NCBI RefSeq assembly: GCF_002335745.1 | Contig: NZ_NIST01000001.1 | Span: forward strand, 518,761 to 582,760 | DNA length: 64,000 nucleotides | Direction of reading: 5' to 3' | DNA from: Evansella halocellulosilytica | GTDB lineage: Bacteria > Bacillota > Bacilli > Bacillales > Salisediminibacteriaceae | In this document: positions 1-7,529 of the stretch, piece by piece | How positions within the stretch are numbered: position 1 is the first letter of the stretch | How the letters are laid out: each line of letters opens with the position of its first letter | The notes under the pieces: generated by a model | Database searches by the model: none | Told to the model about the DNA's origin: nothing | Seen by the model: only the letters and a program-made list of their open reading frames with translations | Position numbers and translations under genes: made by a program

Positions 1-162
1 TGTTTTTTAAAATTTTTGTAATTATTAGTATAGCTGAATCTATAAATCTTCTAACTAGACTTAAAAAAAGATATATCAATCTCGTACCTGTTTTCTATCA
101 ATCCAATTATGTGGACACTCCTCTTTTTGAAAAAATGAATTAATTAAAAGGAGGAATAACAA

Positions 163-279
163 ATGATGTGGATGAGATTTTTAATTGTAGGCTTTCTTTC
201 TGCAACTGCTTTCTCTATCTTTTCTTATCAAGGTATTGAGTTTTATAAATCTGTTGTAGAGTATTTAAGACAAAAATAA
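163..279 (+). CDS. 38-residue small membrane protein
   Basis: Short reading frame of 38 codons with a strong ribosome binding site (AAGGAGG, about 8 bases before ATG) and an intrinsic terminator 12 bases after the stop. The product begins MMWMRFLIVGF, has one hydrophobic segment at about residues 4-20, and a polar C-terminal tail ending YLRQK, so a single-pass membrane peptide is likely. I do not recognise the family. The good RBS plus a matching terminator make it a plausible real gene despite its size; a toxin-like or regulatory peptide is only speculation. Confidence 0.55.
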   Translation: MMWMRFLIVGFLSATAFSIFSYQGIEFYKSVVEYLRQK

Positions 280-290
280 TAACTTTTTTT

Positions 291-327
291 AAGAGTGTAA
301 GGATTATTCTTTACACTCTTTTCTTTT
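291..327 (+). terminator. Intrinsic terminator after the 38-residue ORF
   Basis: AAGAGTGTAA pairs with TTACACTCTT across a 10-base loop, followed by TTCTTTTTAT. Confidence 0.8.
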
Positions 328-721
328 TATTACTGAACAGTATAGAACATGCTATTTAAGGTAATTGGCTTTCAACTGTCTTGTTGCACTATTCTGCTCT
401 TATATACAGTATTTGTTTCAAAACATTGATATGGTGCTAATCCCAGCCCCTAATATCTAAACAAATAAACTCTAGTCAATCCAAACTACATAAACCTTTT
501 GTTAATACTGTTCCATCAAGGTAAGTAGTCGCATGACAACTATACATTCAATAAACATTTCTAAAAGTATATCAATTTTATAAAAGTTTTTAAAATCTTC
601 ATAGACACCTAAATTATTCCTACAAAAAACAGCCTATTGAATATTACTTTCCCGTATATTCATAACTATTTAATGAAAAAATAACATCAAATTAAATTAT
701 TTAAATTATAAGGAGGAAACG
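328..721. other. AT-rich intergenic region, no gene seen
   Basis: No reading frame with a convincing RBS on either strand. It ends with the RBS (AAGGAGG) of the first sspH gene and presumably holds its sporulation promoter, which I could not assign. Confidence 0.5.
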
Positions 722-907
722 ATGGACAAGCAGCGTGCTCAAGAAATTATTGAATCGCAAACGATGATAAATGTGAGTTATCACGGTGTCCCGGTATATA
801 TTCAGGAAGTACATGCAAATAATGACAAAGCGATAGTCTTTCCCCTCGATGAAATGGAAAATGAACAAGAGGTTGACTTGAAAGGTTTAGTTGAAGAAGG
901 GCCATAA
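722..907 (+). CDS. sspH: Small acid-soluble spore protein, H type
   Basis: 61 residues matching the SspH family: an N-terminal QRAQEIIES helix, then a short domain with VSYHGVPVYIQEV and a conserved acidic C-terminal strand region (FPLDE..NEQEVDL). In Bacillus, SspH is a minor spore-core protein made late in sporulation under forespore sigma-G control. It has an ideal RBS (AAGGAGG, 5 bases from ATG). A second sspH paralogue follows 20 bases downstream, so the two are probably cotranscribed. A third lies on the minus strand near 17.7 kb. Confidence 0.85.
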   Translation: MDKQRAQEIIESQTMINVSYHGVPVYIQEVHANNDKAIVFPLDEMENEQEVDLKGLVEEGP

Positions 908-927
908 AAATATTGGAGGTGTTTTTT

Positions 928-1107
928 ATGAACAGACTGAGAGCTGAAGAAATTGCCCAATCCCCAGTGATGGCAAATGTGACATATAACGGGACGCGTA
1001 TATATATCCAGCATGTCGATGAACATAATGATATCGCAAGAGTCTATTCTCTTGATGACCCTCAAAATGAATTCGACGTCCAACTAGCAAATTTAAATGA
1101 ACACTAA
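928..1107 (+). CDS. sspH: Small acid-soluble spore protein, H type (second copy)
   Basis: 59 residues starting MNRLRAEEIAQSP and containing the family core NVTYNGTRIYIQHV and a C-terminal FDVQLANL strand, closely like Bacillus SspH. I chose the ATG at 928 because GGAGGT lies 7 bases before it; the upstream in-frame TTG at 913 overlaps that RBS. It follows the first sspH directly and ends before a strong bidirectional terminator. Role: minor spore-core protein, inferred from family. Confidence 0.88.
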   Translation: MNRLRAEEIAQSPVMANVTYNGTRIYIQHVDEHNDIARVYSLDDPQNEFDVQLANLNEH

Positions 1108-1184
1108 GTGCCAGTCACTTGCCGGTTTTTCTTGTTTCACGACAACTGTTTCACGAACATATAAAAAGCTGTGTATGACAAAAC

Positions 1185-1219
1185 CCGCCTTAAGTCGTGT
1201 TCAAGGCTTAAGGCGGTTT
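1185..1219. terminator. Bidirectional terminator between sspH and the LysR gene
   Basis: CCGCCTTAAG (1185-1194) pairs perfectly with CTTAAGGCGG (1207-1216), with A-rich and T-rich flanks on each side, so it can end both convergent genes. Confidence 0.85.
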
Positions 1220-1221
1220 CT

Positions 1222-2085
1222 TCAAAGATTATATTCATGTGTAATTAGATTAAAAAATGCTTTCAAATTTGGTGAGATCCACTTATCCTTATGCACTGCG
1301 GCAAAGATCGCCAGCACATTTTCAAATTCTTCTATTTGTGTACTGTCCAGATCTCCTTTCTCGAGCTCATCCTCGATGACGAAATGTGGGAGCATCGACT
1401 TTCCTAATCCGCATAAAACACTTTTTTTAATCGCTTCAATGCTTGGCAACTCGACTTTAGCTATACTTGGCTCAAGCTCCTCTTTTATATACGCTTCTAT
1501 CATTGGCCGCCAGCTGCATGAATATTCGGTAACGAGCATCGTTTCCTGGTTTGATCGGTTCCCTTTTCTTCCTGATTCAATCAATGACAAGCTTTCATCT
1601 TTCATTTTATGAATCGATAAGTCATTGGAACGCCAATCATTTTTCTCTACTAATAGTGCAACATCGATTTCACCATTCTTTAATTGAGATGTAACGTTTT
1701 CGTACTGAATCGGTTTTAGTGTTAGTGCAACTTTCGGGTACTTTTCTTTATAGTTCATGACGATATTTGGCAGCCAATAAATCATCATCGATTCACTCGC
1801 ACCAATTGTCAATTGTCCAGCTGGCTCAACACCAGTGTGAATGACCTCTTTTGATTTAGTATACAGTTTGATGATTTCAAGTGCGAAAGGGAGAAAGTTT
1901 CGCCCTGCTTCAGTTAACGTAATATTTTTGCCTAATCGATCAAAAAGTGGTTGTCCCAGCTCATCTTCAAGCTCCTTTATATGCCCTGTAACCGATGATT
2001 GTGCATAGCCCAATCGATCAGCTGCCTTTTTAAACCCTCCTGCATCGACAATCGTTCTGAACGTCATTAAATGGCGAAGTTCCAT
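1222..2085 (-). CDS. LysR-family transcriptional regulator
   Basis: 287 residues with the classical LysR plan. The winged helix-turn-helix covers about residues 1-60 (MELRHLMTFRTIVDAGGF, RLGYAQSSVTGHIKELE), followed by a linker helix and a periplasmic-binding-protein-like effector domain (about 90-285). It is divergent from a flavodoxin-fold quinone reductase, the usual layout for a LysR factor controlling its neighbour. Direct repeats lie in the shared 129-bp promoter region. The effector is unknown; stress by quinones or electrophiles is an inference from the neighbour. Confidence 0.9.
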   Translation of the reverse strand: MELRHLMTFRTIVDAGGFKKAADRLGYAQSSVTGHIKELEDELGQPLFDRLGKNITLTEAGRNFLPFALEIIKLYTKSKEVIHTGVEPAGQLTIGASESMMIYWLPNIVMNYKEKYPKVALTLKPIQYENVTSQLKNGEIDVALLVEKNDWRSNDLSIHKMKDESLSLIESGRKGNRSNQETMLVTEYSCSWRPMIEAYIKEELEPSIAKVELPSIEAIKKSVLCGLGKSMLPHFVIEDELEKGDLDSTQIEEFENVLAIFAAVHKDKWISPNLKAFFNLITHEYNL

Positions 2086-2108
2086 CCTCTCTCTCCTTTT
2101 ATTATCAT

Positions 2109-2151
2109 TTTTACTGAACTAACTTATCAGAACTATCTATTTTACTGAACT
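2109..2151. promoter_or_regulatory. Direct repeats, candidate LysR operator
   Basis: TTTTACTGAACT occurs at 2109-2120 and again at 2140-2151, exactly 31 bp apart (about three helical turns), in the intergenic region between the divergent lysR and reductase genes. This placement fits an operator, although LysR sites more often contain T-N11-A dyads. Confidence 0.5.
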
Positions 2152-2214
2152 TAATGTTTACTTTAAACTGAAAGTAAGATCTTTTCAACTAAAAAAAGTG
2201 AAAGAGGCGATTAG

Positions 2215-2799
2215 ATGAAAATATTAACAGTCGTAACACATCCTCGGAAGGATTCATTAACATTTGCAGTTGCAAAACGTTTTACGGAAGGGTTAATTGA
2301 AGCTGGTCACGAAACCGACCTGAAAGATTTGTATCGCAGTGACTTCAATCCAGTTTTATGGGAAGAAGATGAGCCTGATTGGACTTCAGCTAAGCAATCT
2401 TTCTCCGCTGAAGTTGAACAAGAAATGGAGCTGTTGAATCAATATGACGGATTGGCATTCATCTTTCCGCTTTGGTGGTGGAGTATGCCTGCAATGATGA
2501 AAGGATATATTGATCGTGTCTGGAACTATGGTTTTGCCTACGGTCCGAACAAACTTAAACATGACCATGTACTGTGGCTAACATTAGCGGGAGCACCAAT
2601 TGAACGATTCGAGAAGCGAAAATACGACGACATGATTACGCATTATTTTAATGTTGGGCTTGCTGATTACTGCGGCATTCCAAACTCTACTTTTAAAATG
2701 TTATATGAAACTGTGAACGTCCAACCTGGCTACGCGGAAAAATGGTTATCCGAAGCCTATCATTTAGGCTTGAATTATGGTAAAACGGAACAAAAATAA
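2215..2799 (+). CDS. NAD(P)H-dependent quinone oxidoreductase, flavodoxin fold
   Basis: 194 residues of the NQO1/YwrO/KefF type. It begins with an FMN phosphate-binding region (THPRKDSLTFAVAKRF) and has the diagnostic FPLWWWSMPAMMKGYIDRVW motif near residue 85-104. These soluble flavoenzymes use NAD(P)H for two-electron reduction of quinones. The start has a purine-rich RBS (AAAGAGGCG). The divergent LysR gene next door probably controls it. The physiological substrate cannot be read from sequence. It is followed by a long repeat-filled intergenic region. Confidence 0.88.
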   Translation: MKILTVVTHPRKDSLTFAVAKRFTEGLIEAGHETDLKDLYRSDFNPVLWEEDEPDWTSAKQSFSAEVEQEMELLNQYDGLAFIFPLWWWSMPAMMKGYIDRVWNYGFAYGPNKLKHDHVLWLTLAGAPIERFEKRKYDDMITHYFNVGLADYCGIPNSTFKMLYETVNVQPGYAEKWLSEAYHLGLNYGKTEQK

Positions 2800-2839
2800 C
2801 TTGGGGCAACGTGAAAACATCAACGCTCTTATATGTGAT

Positions 2840-3230
2840 TGCGGACATCAGGACCTTTATTTGTGACAAAATCGGTATTTTCGTTGAATAAGCGGACACC
2901 AGATTCTTTATGTGTCCTCGAAAGTTGAGAGAAAGCTGTTTTTTGGGTAAATAACGGATCCGATGTCCGTGAAAAAACGAAGTGGAATTATGCGGCCACA
3001 GGATCCGCTAAATGCGAAGAAAAGGCAGATATGCAGTGTTAATCGGCCATACGATCCTCTATTGAGTCAAAAAGTCGCTATAATCATGTATTTTAGAGTG
3101 AATAACGGAACAGATGTCCTCGAAAGTTGAGGGAAAAGTGTCTTTTGGGTGAATAACGGATCTGGTGTCCGACAAAGTGTCAAATCACGTTTTTTCGTAA
3201 ATAAGGCACCATATGTCCGCACACAACTTC
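2840..3230 (+). repeat. Cluster of AATAACGGATC..TGTCC repeats (family A)
   Basis: About seven degenerate units, roughly 45-65 bp apart. Each carries a core like GAATAACGGATCTGGTGTCC followed by an A/T-rich spacer ending TTTTNGGGTGAATAA. Two units share the longer string TGTCCTCGAAAGTTGAG. Open frames across it are low-complexity by-products and lack RBSs. The same core appears near 17.4, 41.0, 42.6 and 52.0 kb in this window. Confidence 0.75.
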
Positions 3231-3263
3231 TAAAATAAAGCGAAACCATCCTTTAAAGAGGAT

Positions 3264-3405
3264 GTTCAAAAAGTCCGGGAAAAATAACTTTCGTATCTCT
3301 GCGTTGACTCGTTTTTCCGTTACTCACGTATTAACACCATACGCTCCGTGACTCAAAACTTCGTCGCCATGATCTACTTGGCTCTCTTTGTCCTCCTTTT
3401 TGAAC
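3264..3405. repeat. MITE-like element with GTTCAAAAAG inverted ends
   Basis: 142-bp stretch bounded by GTTCAAAAAG (3264-3273) and its perfect inverse CTTTTTGAAC (3396-3405), with no coding capacity. It shares the internal string TCGCCATGAT and similar ends with a 123-bp element at 17809-17931, so both look like members of one small inverted-repeat family. Confidence 0.55.
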
Positions 3406-3436
3406 ACGCACTTAAAGAGATTCCACTTCTCCATAT

Positions 3437-4486
3437 TTATTTCATCCACTCAGTCACTAATTCCTTATTTCTCTCTTTAAAAATTTGATTATGTGAAGAA
3501 ACCATTCCTTCACTATTCGCATCAGGCTCAACAAATTGCTTCGCCTTGTTTACCGCATTTGCTGCATCTTGAAAAGCACCTGCAATTAAATTTAGTTTTC
3601 CTTCGTGCGTTAAAATATCACCAGCTGCATAAAGTCCAGGAATCGATGACTCTCCATTGACACTGCCATGAATAAAGAAATCGTCCTTCATCTCAATGTC
3701 AAATTCACTTTCGCTAAGTAAAGTCGAGTCCCTCTCATAGCCATGATTGATGACAACTTCATCAACTTCCAATTCTGTCACTTCTCCTGCCCCTTGATTT
3801 GTGAGCTCCACCCGCTCAACCTTTTCTTTATTCCGTGCAGATATGAGCTTTGTAATTTCCGTTTGCAATAGACATTCTACAGAACTATTCATTAGTTGAG
3901 AGACTTGTGCCTCATGTCCTTTTAATACATCTTTCCGATACGTTACATACACTTTTTTTGCAACAGGCTCTAGTTCATTTGCCCAATCAATCGCAGAGTT
4001 TCCTCCACCTGAAATAATTACCGTTTTATTTTTAAAATGCTTCAATGATTTTACTGTGTAATGTAAATTCGAAACTTCATATTTCTCTGCCCCGTCAACC
4101 TCAAGCTTTTGCGGCTTTAAAATACCACTTCCGACAGCTACGATAACCGTCTTTGATCGATGTTGTTGACCAGAAGCTGCTTTTAAAAGAAAATGTCCAT
4201 CCTCTCCCCTACTAATTGACTCAATTTTTTCATTTAAAATAACAGTCGGATCGAATGTTAATCCTTGTTTTACGAGCTGAACAATAAGTTTCTCTCCAGT
4301 AACAGGAGTCAAACCACCGACATCCCATATCATTTTTTCCGGATAAACATGAATTTTACCGCCTAACTGTTGTTGAAATTCAATAATTTTCGTCTTCATC
4401 TCACGGAGTCCACTATAAAAAGCAGAGTACAGTCCCGCAGGACCTCCTCCAATAACCGTTACATCAAATAAGTCATCCTTCTCCAC
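3437..4486 (-). CDS. Ferredoxin-NADP+ reductase, thioredoxin-reductase-like type
   Basis: 349 residues of the FNR2 family (Bacillus YumC/YcgT type). The FAD-binding GGGPAG motif is at residues 13-18, YPEKMIWDVGGL near 50, and the NADPH-binding GGGNSAIDWA near 158. The CxxC of true thioredoxin reductases is absent, as expected. It starts at GTG with AAAGGAG 9-10 bases upstream. It is divergent from a ferric-siderophore importer and has its own Fur box just after the -10, so it is probably iron-repressed and may supply electrons to release iron from siderophores. That role is inferred. YcgT is the closer relative as I recall it. Confidence 0.88.
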   Translation of the reverse strand: MEKDDLFDVTVIGGGPAGLYSAFYSGLREMKTKIIEFQQQLGGKIHVYPEKMIWDVGGLTPVTGEKLIVQLVKQGLTFDPTVILNEKIESISRGEDGHFLLKAASGQQHRSKTVIVAVGSGILKPQKLEVDGAEKYEVSNLHYTVKSLKHFKNKTVIISGGGNSAIDWANELEPVAKKVYVTYRKDVLKGHEAQVSQLMNSSVECLLQTEITKLISARNKEKVERVELTNQGAGEVTELEVDEVVINHGYERDSTLLSESEFDIEMKDDFFIHGSVNGESSIPGLYAAGDILTHEGKLNLIAGAFQDAANAVNKAKQFVEPDANSEGMVSSHNQIFKERNKELVTEWMK

Positions 4487-4515
4487 GCCGAACAGCTCCT
4501 TTCAACGCCCTCTCA

Positions 4516-4534
4516 ATTGATTATCATTCTCAAT
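4516..4534 (-). promoter_or_regulatory. Fur box in the reductase promoter
   Basis: ATTGATTATCATTCTCAAT, close to the 7-1-7 Fur consensus (TGATAAT-N-ATTATCA). It lies immediately downstream of the minus-strand -10 element, where Fur binding would block transcription. Confidence 0.75.
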
Positions 4535-4536
4535 TA

Positions 4537-4566
4537 ACTATACGATACTTCCCTTCTCTTTGGCAA
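4537..4566 (-). promoter_or_regulatory. Promoter of the ferredoxin-NADP+ reductase gene
   Basis: Read on the minus strand: TTGCCA, 18-bp spacer, TATAGT. A sigma-A type promoter directly upstream of the Fur box. Confidence 0.6.
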
Positions 4567-4663
4567 CCGATGATTTTGGCCTTTCTTATCAATTGACCTT
4601 TCGAGACTATTTCTGCTCACCATTCTTGCTTTCTTTAAACGAAGCCGAAATTACAACTTTTTG

Positions 4664-4692
4664 TTGACAGTAAATGAAGCGGCTTTTATAGT
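4664..4692 (+). promoter_or_regulatory. Sigma-A promoter of the iron importer operon
   Basis: TTGACA (4664-4669), 17-bp spacer, TATAGT (4687-4692). A near-consensus promoter with the Fur box beginning 16 bp after the -10. Confidence 0.8.
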
Positions 4693-4707
4693 AGAGGTAT
4701 AAATGCG

Positions 4708-4726
4708 ATTGATAATCATTATCAAT
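4708..4726 (+). promoter_or_regulatory. Fur box of the iron importer operon
   Basis: ATTGATAATCATTATCAAT is a perfect 19-bp palindrome containing the full Fur consensus. It covers the expected transcription start, indicating iron-dependent repression of the downstream ABC operon. Confidence 0.9.
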
Positions 4727-4752
4727 AATAAAATGAGAGGAAGGATTTTACT

Positions 4753-5598
4753 ATGATACGCCTTCGTACAGCTGATTTAAGCATTGGCTACGGTGAAAAC
4801 GTCATTGTCAATAATCTGAATATTGCGTTTCCAGATAAAAAAATTACGACTATTATTGGTCCAAATGGATGTGGGAAATCGACTCTGCTTAAAACGATTA
4901 CAAGAATTATTTCCAGTAACTACGGAACTGTCCTTTTAGACGGTGAAAGTATTTTCAAAGAAAATACGAAAGCGCTCGCTAAAAAAATGGCAATTCTTCC
5001 ACAAACACCAGAAACCACAAGTGGATTAACAGTTGGTGAACTCGTATCATACGGACGCTTTCCATACCAAAAAGGGTTAGGTAGGCTATCGAAACGAGAT
5101 TATGAAGTCATTGACTGGGCGCTTGACGTCACAGGTACGATTGACTTTAAATATCGGACGGTCGACGCCCTTTCCGGCGGCCAAAGACAGCGTGTTTGGA
5201 TTGCAATGGCTCTTGCCCAGGAAACGGAGATTATCTTTTTAGATGAGCCGACTACATATTTAGATTTAGCTCATCAGTTAGAGGTCCTTGAGCTGCTGCA
5301 GAAGCTGAATGAAGAACAAGGGCGTACGATCGTGATGGTCCTCCATGATTTGAACCAAGCTGCCCGGTTTGCCGATTATATCATCGCCCTAAAGAATGGT
5401 GAAATTATTCAATCCGGCAACTGTGAAGAAGTCATTAATCATGACGTTCTGAAAACAGTTTTTCACATTGATGCGGTTATTGGAAAAGATCCGCGCACAA
5501 AGAAACCAATGTGTCTGACATATAACTTATTAAAAGGAGATTATTCTTATGAAAAAGACACTCTTGCCAGTCATTCTTCTGTTAGTATGCCTTATTAG
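4753..5598 (+). CDS. Ferric-siderophore/iron-citrate ABC importer, ATPase
   Basis: 281 residues of the FecE/FhuC-type ATPase family. Walker A is GPNGCGKST (36-44), the Q-loop region is ILPQTPETTSG, the signature LSGGQRQR is near 142, Walker B FLDEPTTYLDL near 163, and the switch His lies in VLHDLNQAARF. It powers uptake of a ferric chelate through the two downstream permeases. It is the first gene after a Fur-controlled promoter. Its 3' end overlaps the start of the binding-protein gene by 50 bp, suggesting coupled translation. The exact siderophore cannot be told. Confidence 0.92.
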   Translation: MIRLRTADLSIGYGENVIVNNLNIAFPDKKITTIIGPNGCGKSTLLKTITRIISSNYGTVLLDGESIFKENTKALAKKMAILPQTPETTSGLTVGELVSYGRFPYQKGLGRLSKRDYEVIDWALDVTGTIDFKYRTVDALSGGQRQRVWIAMALAQETEIIFLDEPTTYLDLAHQLEVLELLQKLNEEQGRTIVMVLHDLNQAARFADYIIALKNGEIIQSGNCEEVINHDVLKTVFHIDAVIGKDPRTKKPMCLTYNLLKGDYSYEKDTLASHSSVSMPY

Positions 5599-6460
5599 TG
5601 CGTGCAGCAATGACTCCTCTGCAGACGGAAACAGCAGTGAAAATACTGAAATGATCACCTATGAATCGGAAAATGGACCGATAGAAGTCCCTGCAGACCC
5701 TCAGCGAGTGGTCGTATTATCCTCTTTCAATGCAGGAAGTGTCATGGCACTTGATGTGAACATTGTCGGAGTCGATACATGGGCGAAGATGAACCCGCGT
5801 TACGAACCTTATTTAGAAGGCGCGGAGGAAGTAACCGATGAAAGCTTAGAAAAAGTCATTGAACTAGAGCCAGACTTAATTATTGCTGAACCTGCAAGCA
5901 GCAATCTTGATCGATTAAAAGAAATTGCCCCTACTGTCACATATACGTACGGAGCTGTCGATTACTTAACGCAGCATTTAGAAGTAGGTAAGCTGTTAAA
6001 TAAAGAAGAAGAAGCAAAAGAGTGGATTGATGATTACCAGGAGCGTGCCCGAGAAGCTGGTGAAGAAATTAAGGCTGAAATCGGTGAAGATGCGACTGTA
6101 TCTGTTATGGAAACCTTTGATAAACAGTTATACGTGTTCGGGGATAACTTTGGACGCGGTACAGAACTCCTCTATCAAGAAATGGGGCTGGCAAAGCCTG
6201 AGAAAGTTGAGGAAATGACATCAGACGAAGGCTACTATGCTTTGTCTACTGAAGTGATGTCTGATTATGCTGGCGACTTTATCATTTTAAGCTCTGATGG
6301 TGAAGACCTTTCATTCCAAGAGACTGAAACGTATAAGCGTATACCCGCTGTAGAAAACGACCGTGTTTTTATCGCTGACGCAGACGAATTTTATTTTAAT
6401 GACCCCATTACGTTAGAGTATCAGTTAGAATTTTTTAAAGATAACTTCATAAGCAACTAA
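5549..6460 (+). CDS. Ferric-siderophore ABC importer, substrate-binding lipoprotein
   Basis: 303 residues. A lipoprotein signal peptide ends in LISAC, so Cys19 would be lipidated and the protein anchored outside the membrane. The mature part is a class III (FecB/FhuD-like) binding protein with PQRVVVLSSFNAGSVMALDV near the N-terminus and conserved DLIIAEP and FYFNDPITLEYQ regions. RBS AAAAGGAG lies upstream of the ATG. A stem-loop with a T run separates it from the permease genes, which could set a higher level of binding protein than of permease. Confidence 0.92.
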   Translation: MKKTLLPVILLLVCLISACSNDSSADGNSSENTEMITYESENGPIEVPADPQRVVVLSSFNAGSVMALDVNIVGVDTWAKMNPRYEPYLEGAEEVTDESLEKVIELEPDLIIAEPASSNLDRLKEIAPTVTYTYGAVDYLTQHLEVGKLLNKEEEAKEWIDDYQERAREAGEEIKAEIGEDATVSVMETFDKQLYVFGDNFGRGTELLYQEMGLAKPEKVEEMTSDEGYYALSTEVMSDYAGDFIILSSDGEDLSFQETETYKRIPAVENDRVFIADADEFYFNDPITLEYQLEFFKDNFISN

Positions 6461-6464
6461 GCCC

Positions 6465-6504
6465 TTAGGGGAATTTCATTCGATGAATTCCCCTAATATT
6501 TTTT
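6465..6504 (+). terminator. Intra-operon terminator or attenuator
   Basis: TTAGGGGAATT (6465-6475) pairs with AATTCCCCTAA (6486-6496), followed by TATTTTTTAA. It sits between the binding-protein and permease genes, so it probably acts as a partial terminator. Confidence 0.75.
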
Positions 6505-6524
6505 AAAGAAAAGATGAGTGACGA

Positions 6525-7529
6525 ATGAAAAATAAACGAACTGTACCATTTATATTGAAACTATTCATCGGAATTTTCGTTTTATTTGGGATATTTATTG
6601 CAGCTATGGTATTTGGAGCAGCAGAGACGACGCTAAAAGATTTATGGCTTGTACTTACGACAAATGGAGCTGGTGACAGCCTTTCGATGATTCGAGAGAT
6701 TCGCCTCCCTCGTGTGATCGCCGCCATGTTTACTGGGGCTTCCTTAGCTGTAGCTGGTGCGATTATGCAAGGGCTAACGAGAAATCCGTTAGCTGATCCC
6801 GGACTTCTCGGCTTAACTGCAGGAGCAAATTTGGCATTAGCGGTTACGATCGTGTTTATTCCAGCTGCCAATTACTTCGGAATTATGATTGCTTGTTTTA
6901 TTGGTGCTGCTGTCGGTACTATCATGGTGCTCAGTATTGGTGCAATAAAAAAAGGCGGTTACTCTCCGTTTCGAATTGTTCTCGCCGGAGCAGCAGTTAC
7001 CGCTTTTCTCACAGCAATTGCCGAAGGAATCGGGATTTATTTTAAAATTTCACAGGAAGTATCGATGTGGACTGCTGGAGGGCTCGTCGGAACCACTTGG
7101 GGACAGCTTAACATTATCATCCCGTTTATTACTATCGGTATTTTTCTAGCAATCATCCTTTCGAAGCAATTAACGATTCTCAGTTTAAGTGAAGAAGTGG
7201 CAGTAGGCTTAGGACAAAAAACAGTCCAAATAAAAATGATTCTTTTCACTGCAATTATCATTCTTGCAGGTGCTGCTGTTGCACTCGTCGGCAACATTGC
7301 TTTCGTTGGGCTGATGATTCCTCATATCGTGCGGGCATTCGTTGGAAGCGATTACCGTTTTATTATTCCAATGTCAGCTATTATCGGAGCAAGCTTCATG
7401 CTGTTAGCTGACCTTGTTGGACGTACGATTAGTGCACCTTATGAAACACCTGTCGCAGCAATCGTTTCAATTATTGGTCTGCCATTTTTCCTCTTCATCG
7501 TCCGTAAAGGGGGGCAGTCATTCTCATGA
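6525..7529 (+). CDS. Ferric-siderophore ABC importer, permease 1
   Basis: 334 residues, FecCD/BtuC family with about 9-10 transmembrane helices. Family signatures include RLPRVIAAMFTGASLAVAGA followed by the N-P-L-A-D-P-G-L-L-G motif, and GLMIPHIVRAFVG near residue 263. It forms a heterodimeric channel with the next gene, which overlaps it by 4 bp (ATGA). The ATG at 6525 has only a weak upstream GATGAG as RBS, so the level may depend on readthrough of the preceding stem-loop. Confidence 0.92.
   Translation: MKNKRTVPFILKLFIGIFVLFGIFIAAMVFGAAETTLKDLWLVLTTNGAGDSLSMIREIRLPRVIAAMFTGASLAVAGAIMQGLTRNPLADPGLLGLTAGANLALAVTIVFIPAANYFGIMIACFIGAAVGTIMVLSIGAIKKGGYSPFRIVLAGAAVTAFLTAIAEGIGIYFKISQEVSMWTAGGLVGTTWGQLNIIIPFITIGIFLAIILSKQLTILSLSEEVAVGLGQKTVQIKMILFTAIIILAGAAVALVGNIAFVGLMIPHIVRAFVGSDYRFIIPMSAIIGASFMLLADLVGRTISAPYETPVAAIVSIIGLPFFLFIVRKGGQSFS

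Noticed and set aside
1133-1160. Two TGTTTCACG half sites, considered as parS
   Set aside because: They are direct half sites without the matching GTGAAACA halves; the full 16-bp palindrome is absent.
1097-1612. 171-codon plus ORF opposite the LysR gene
   Set aside because: Shadow of the LysR coding sequence; it also crosses the bidirectional terminator.
3067-3249. 60-codon minus ORF over family A repeats
   Set aside because: It arises from the repeat cores and lacks an RBS.
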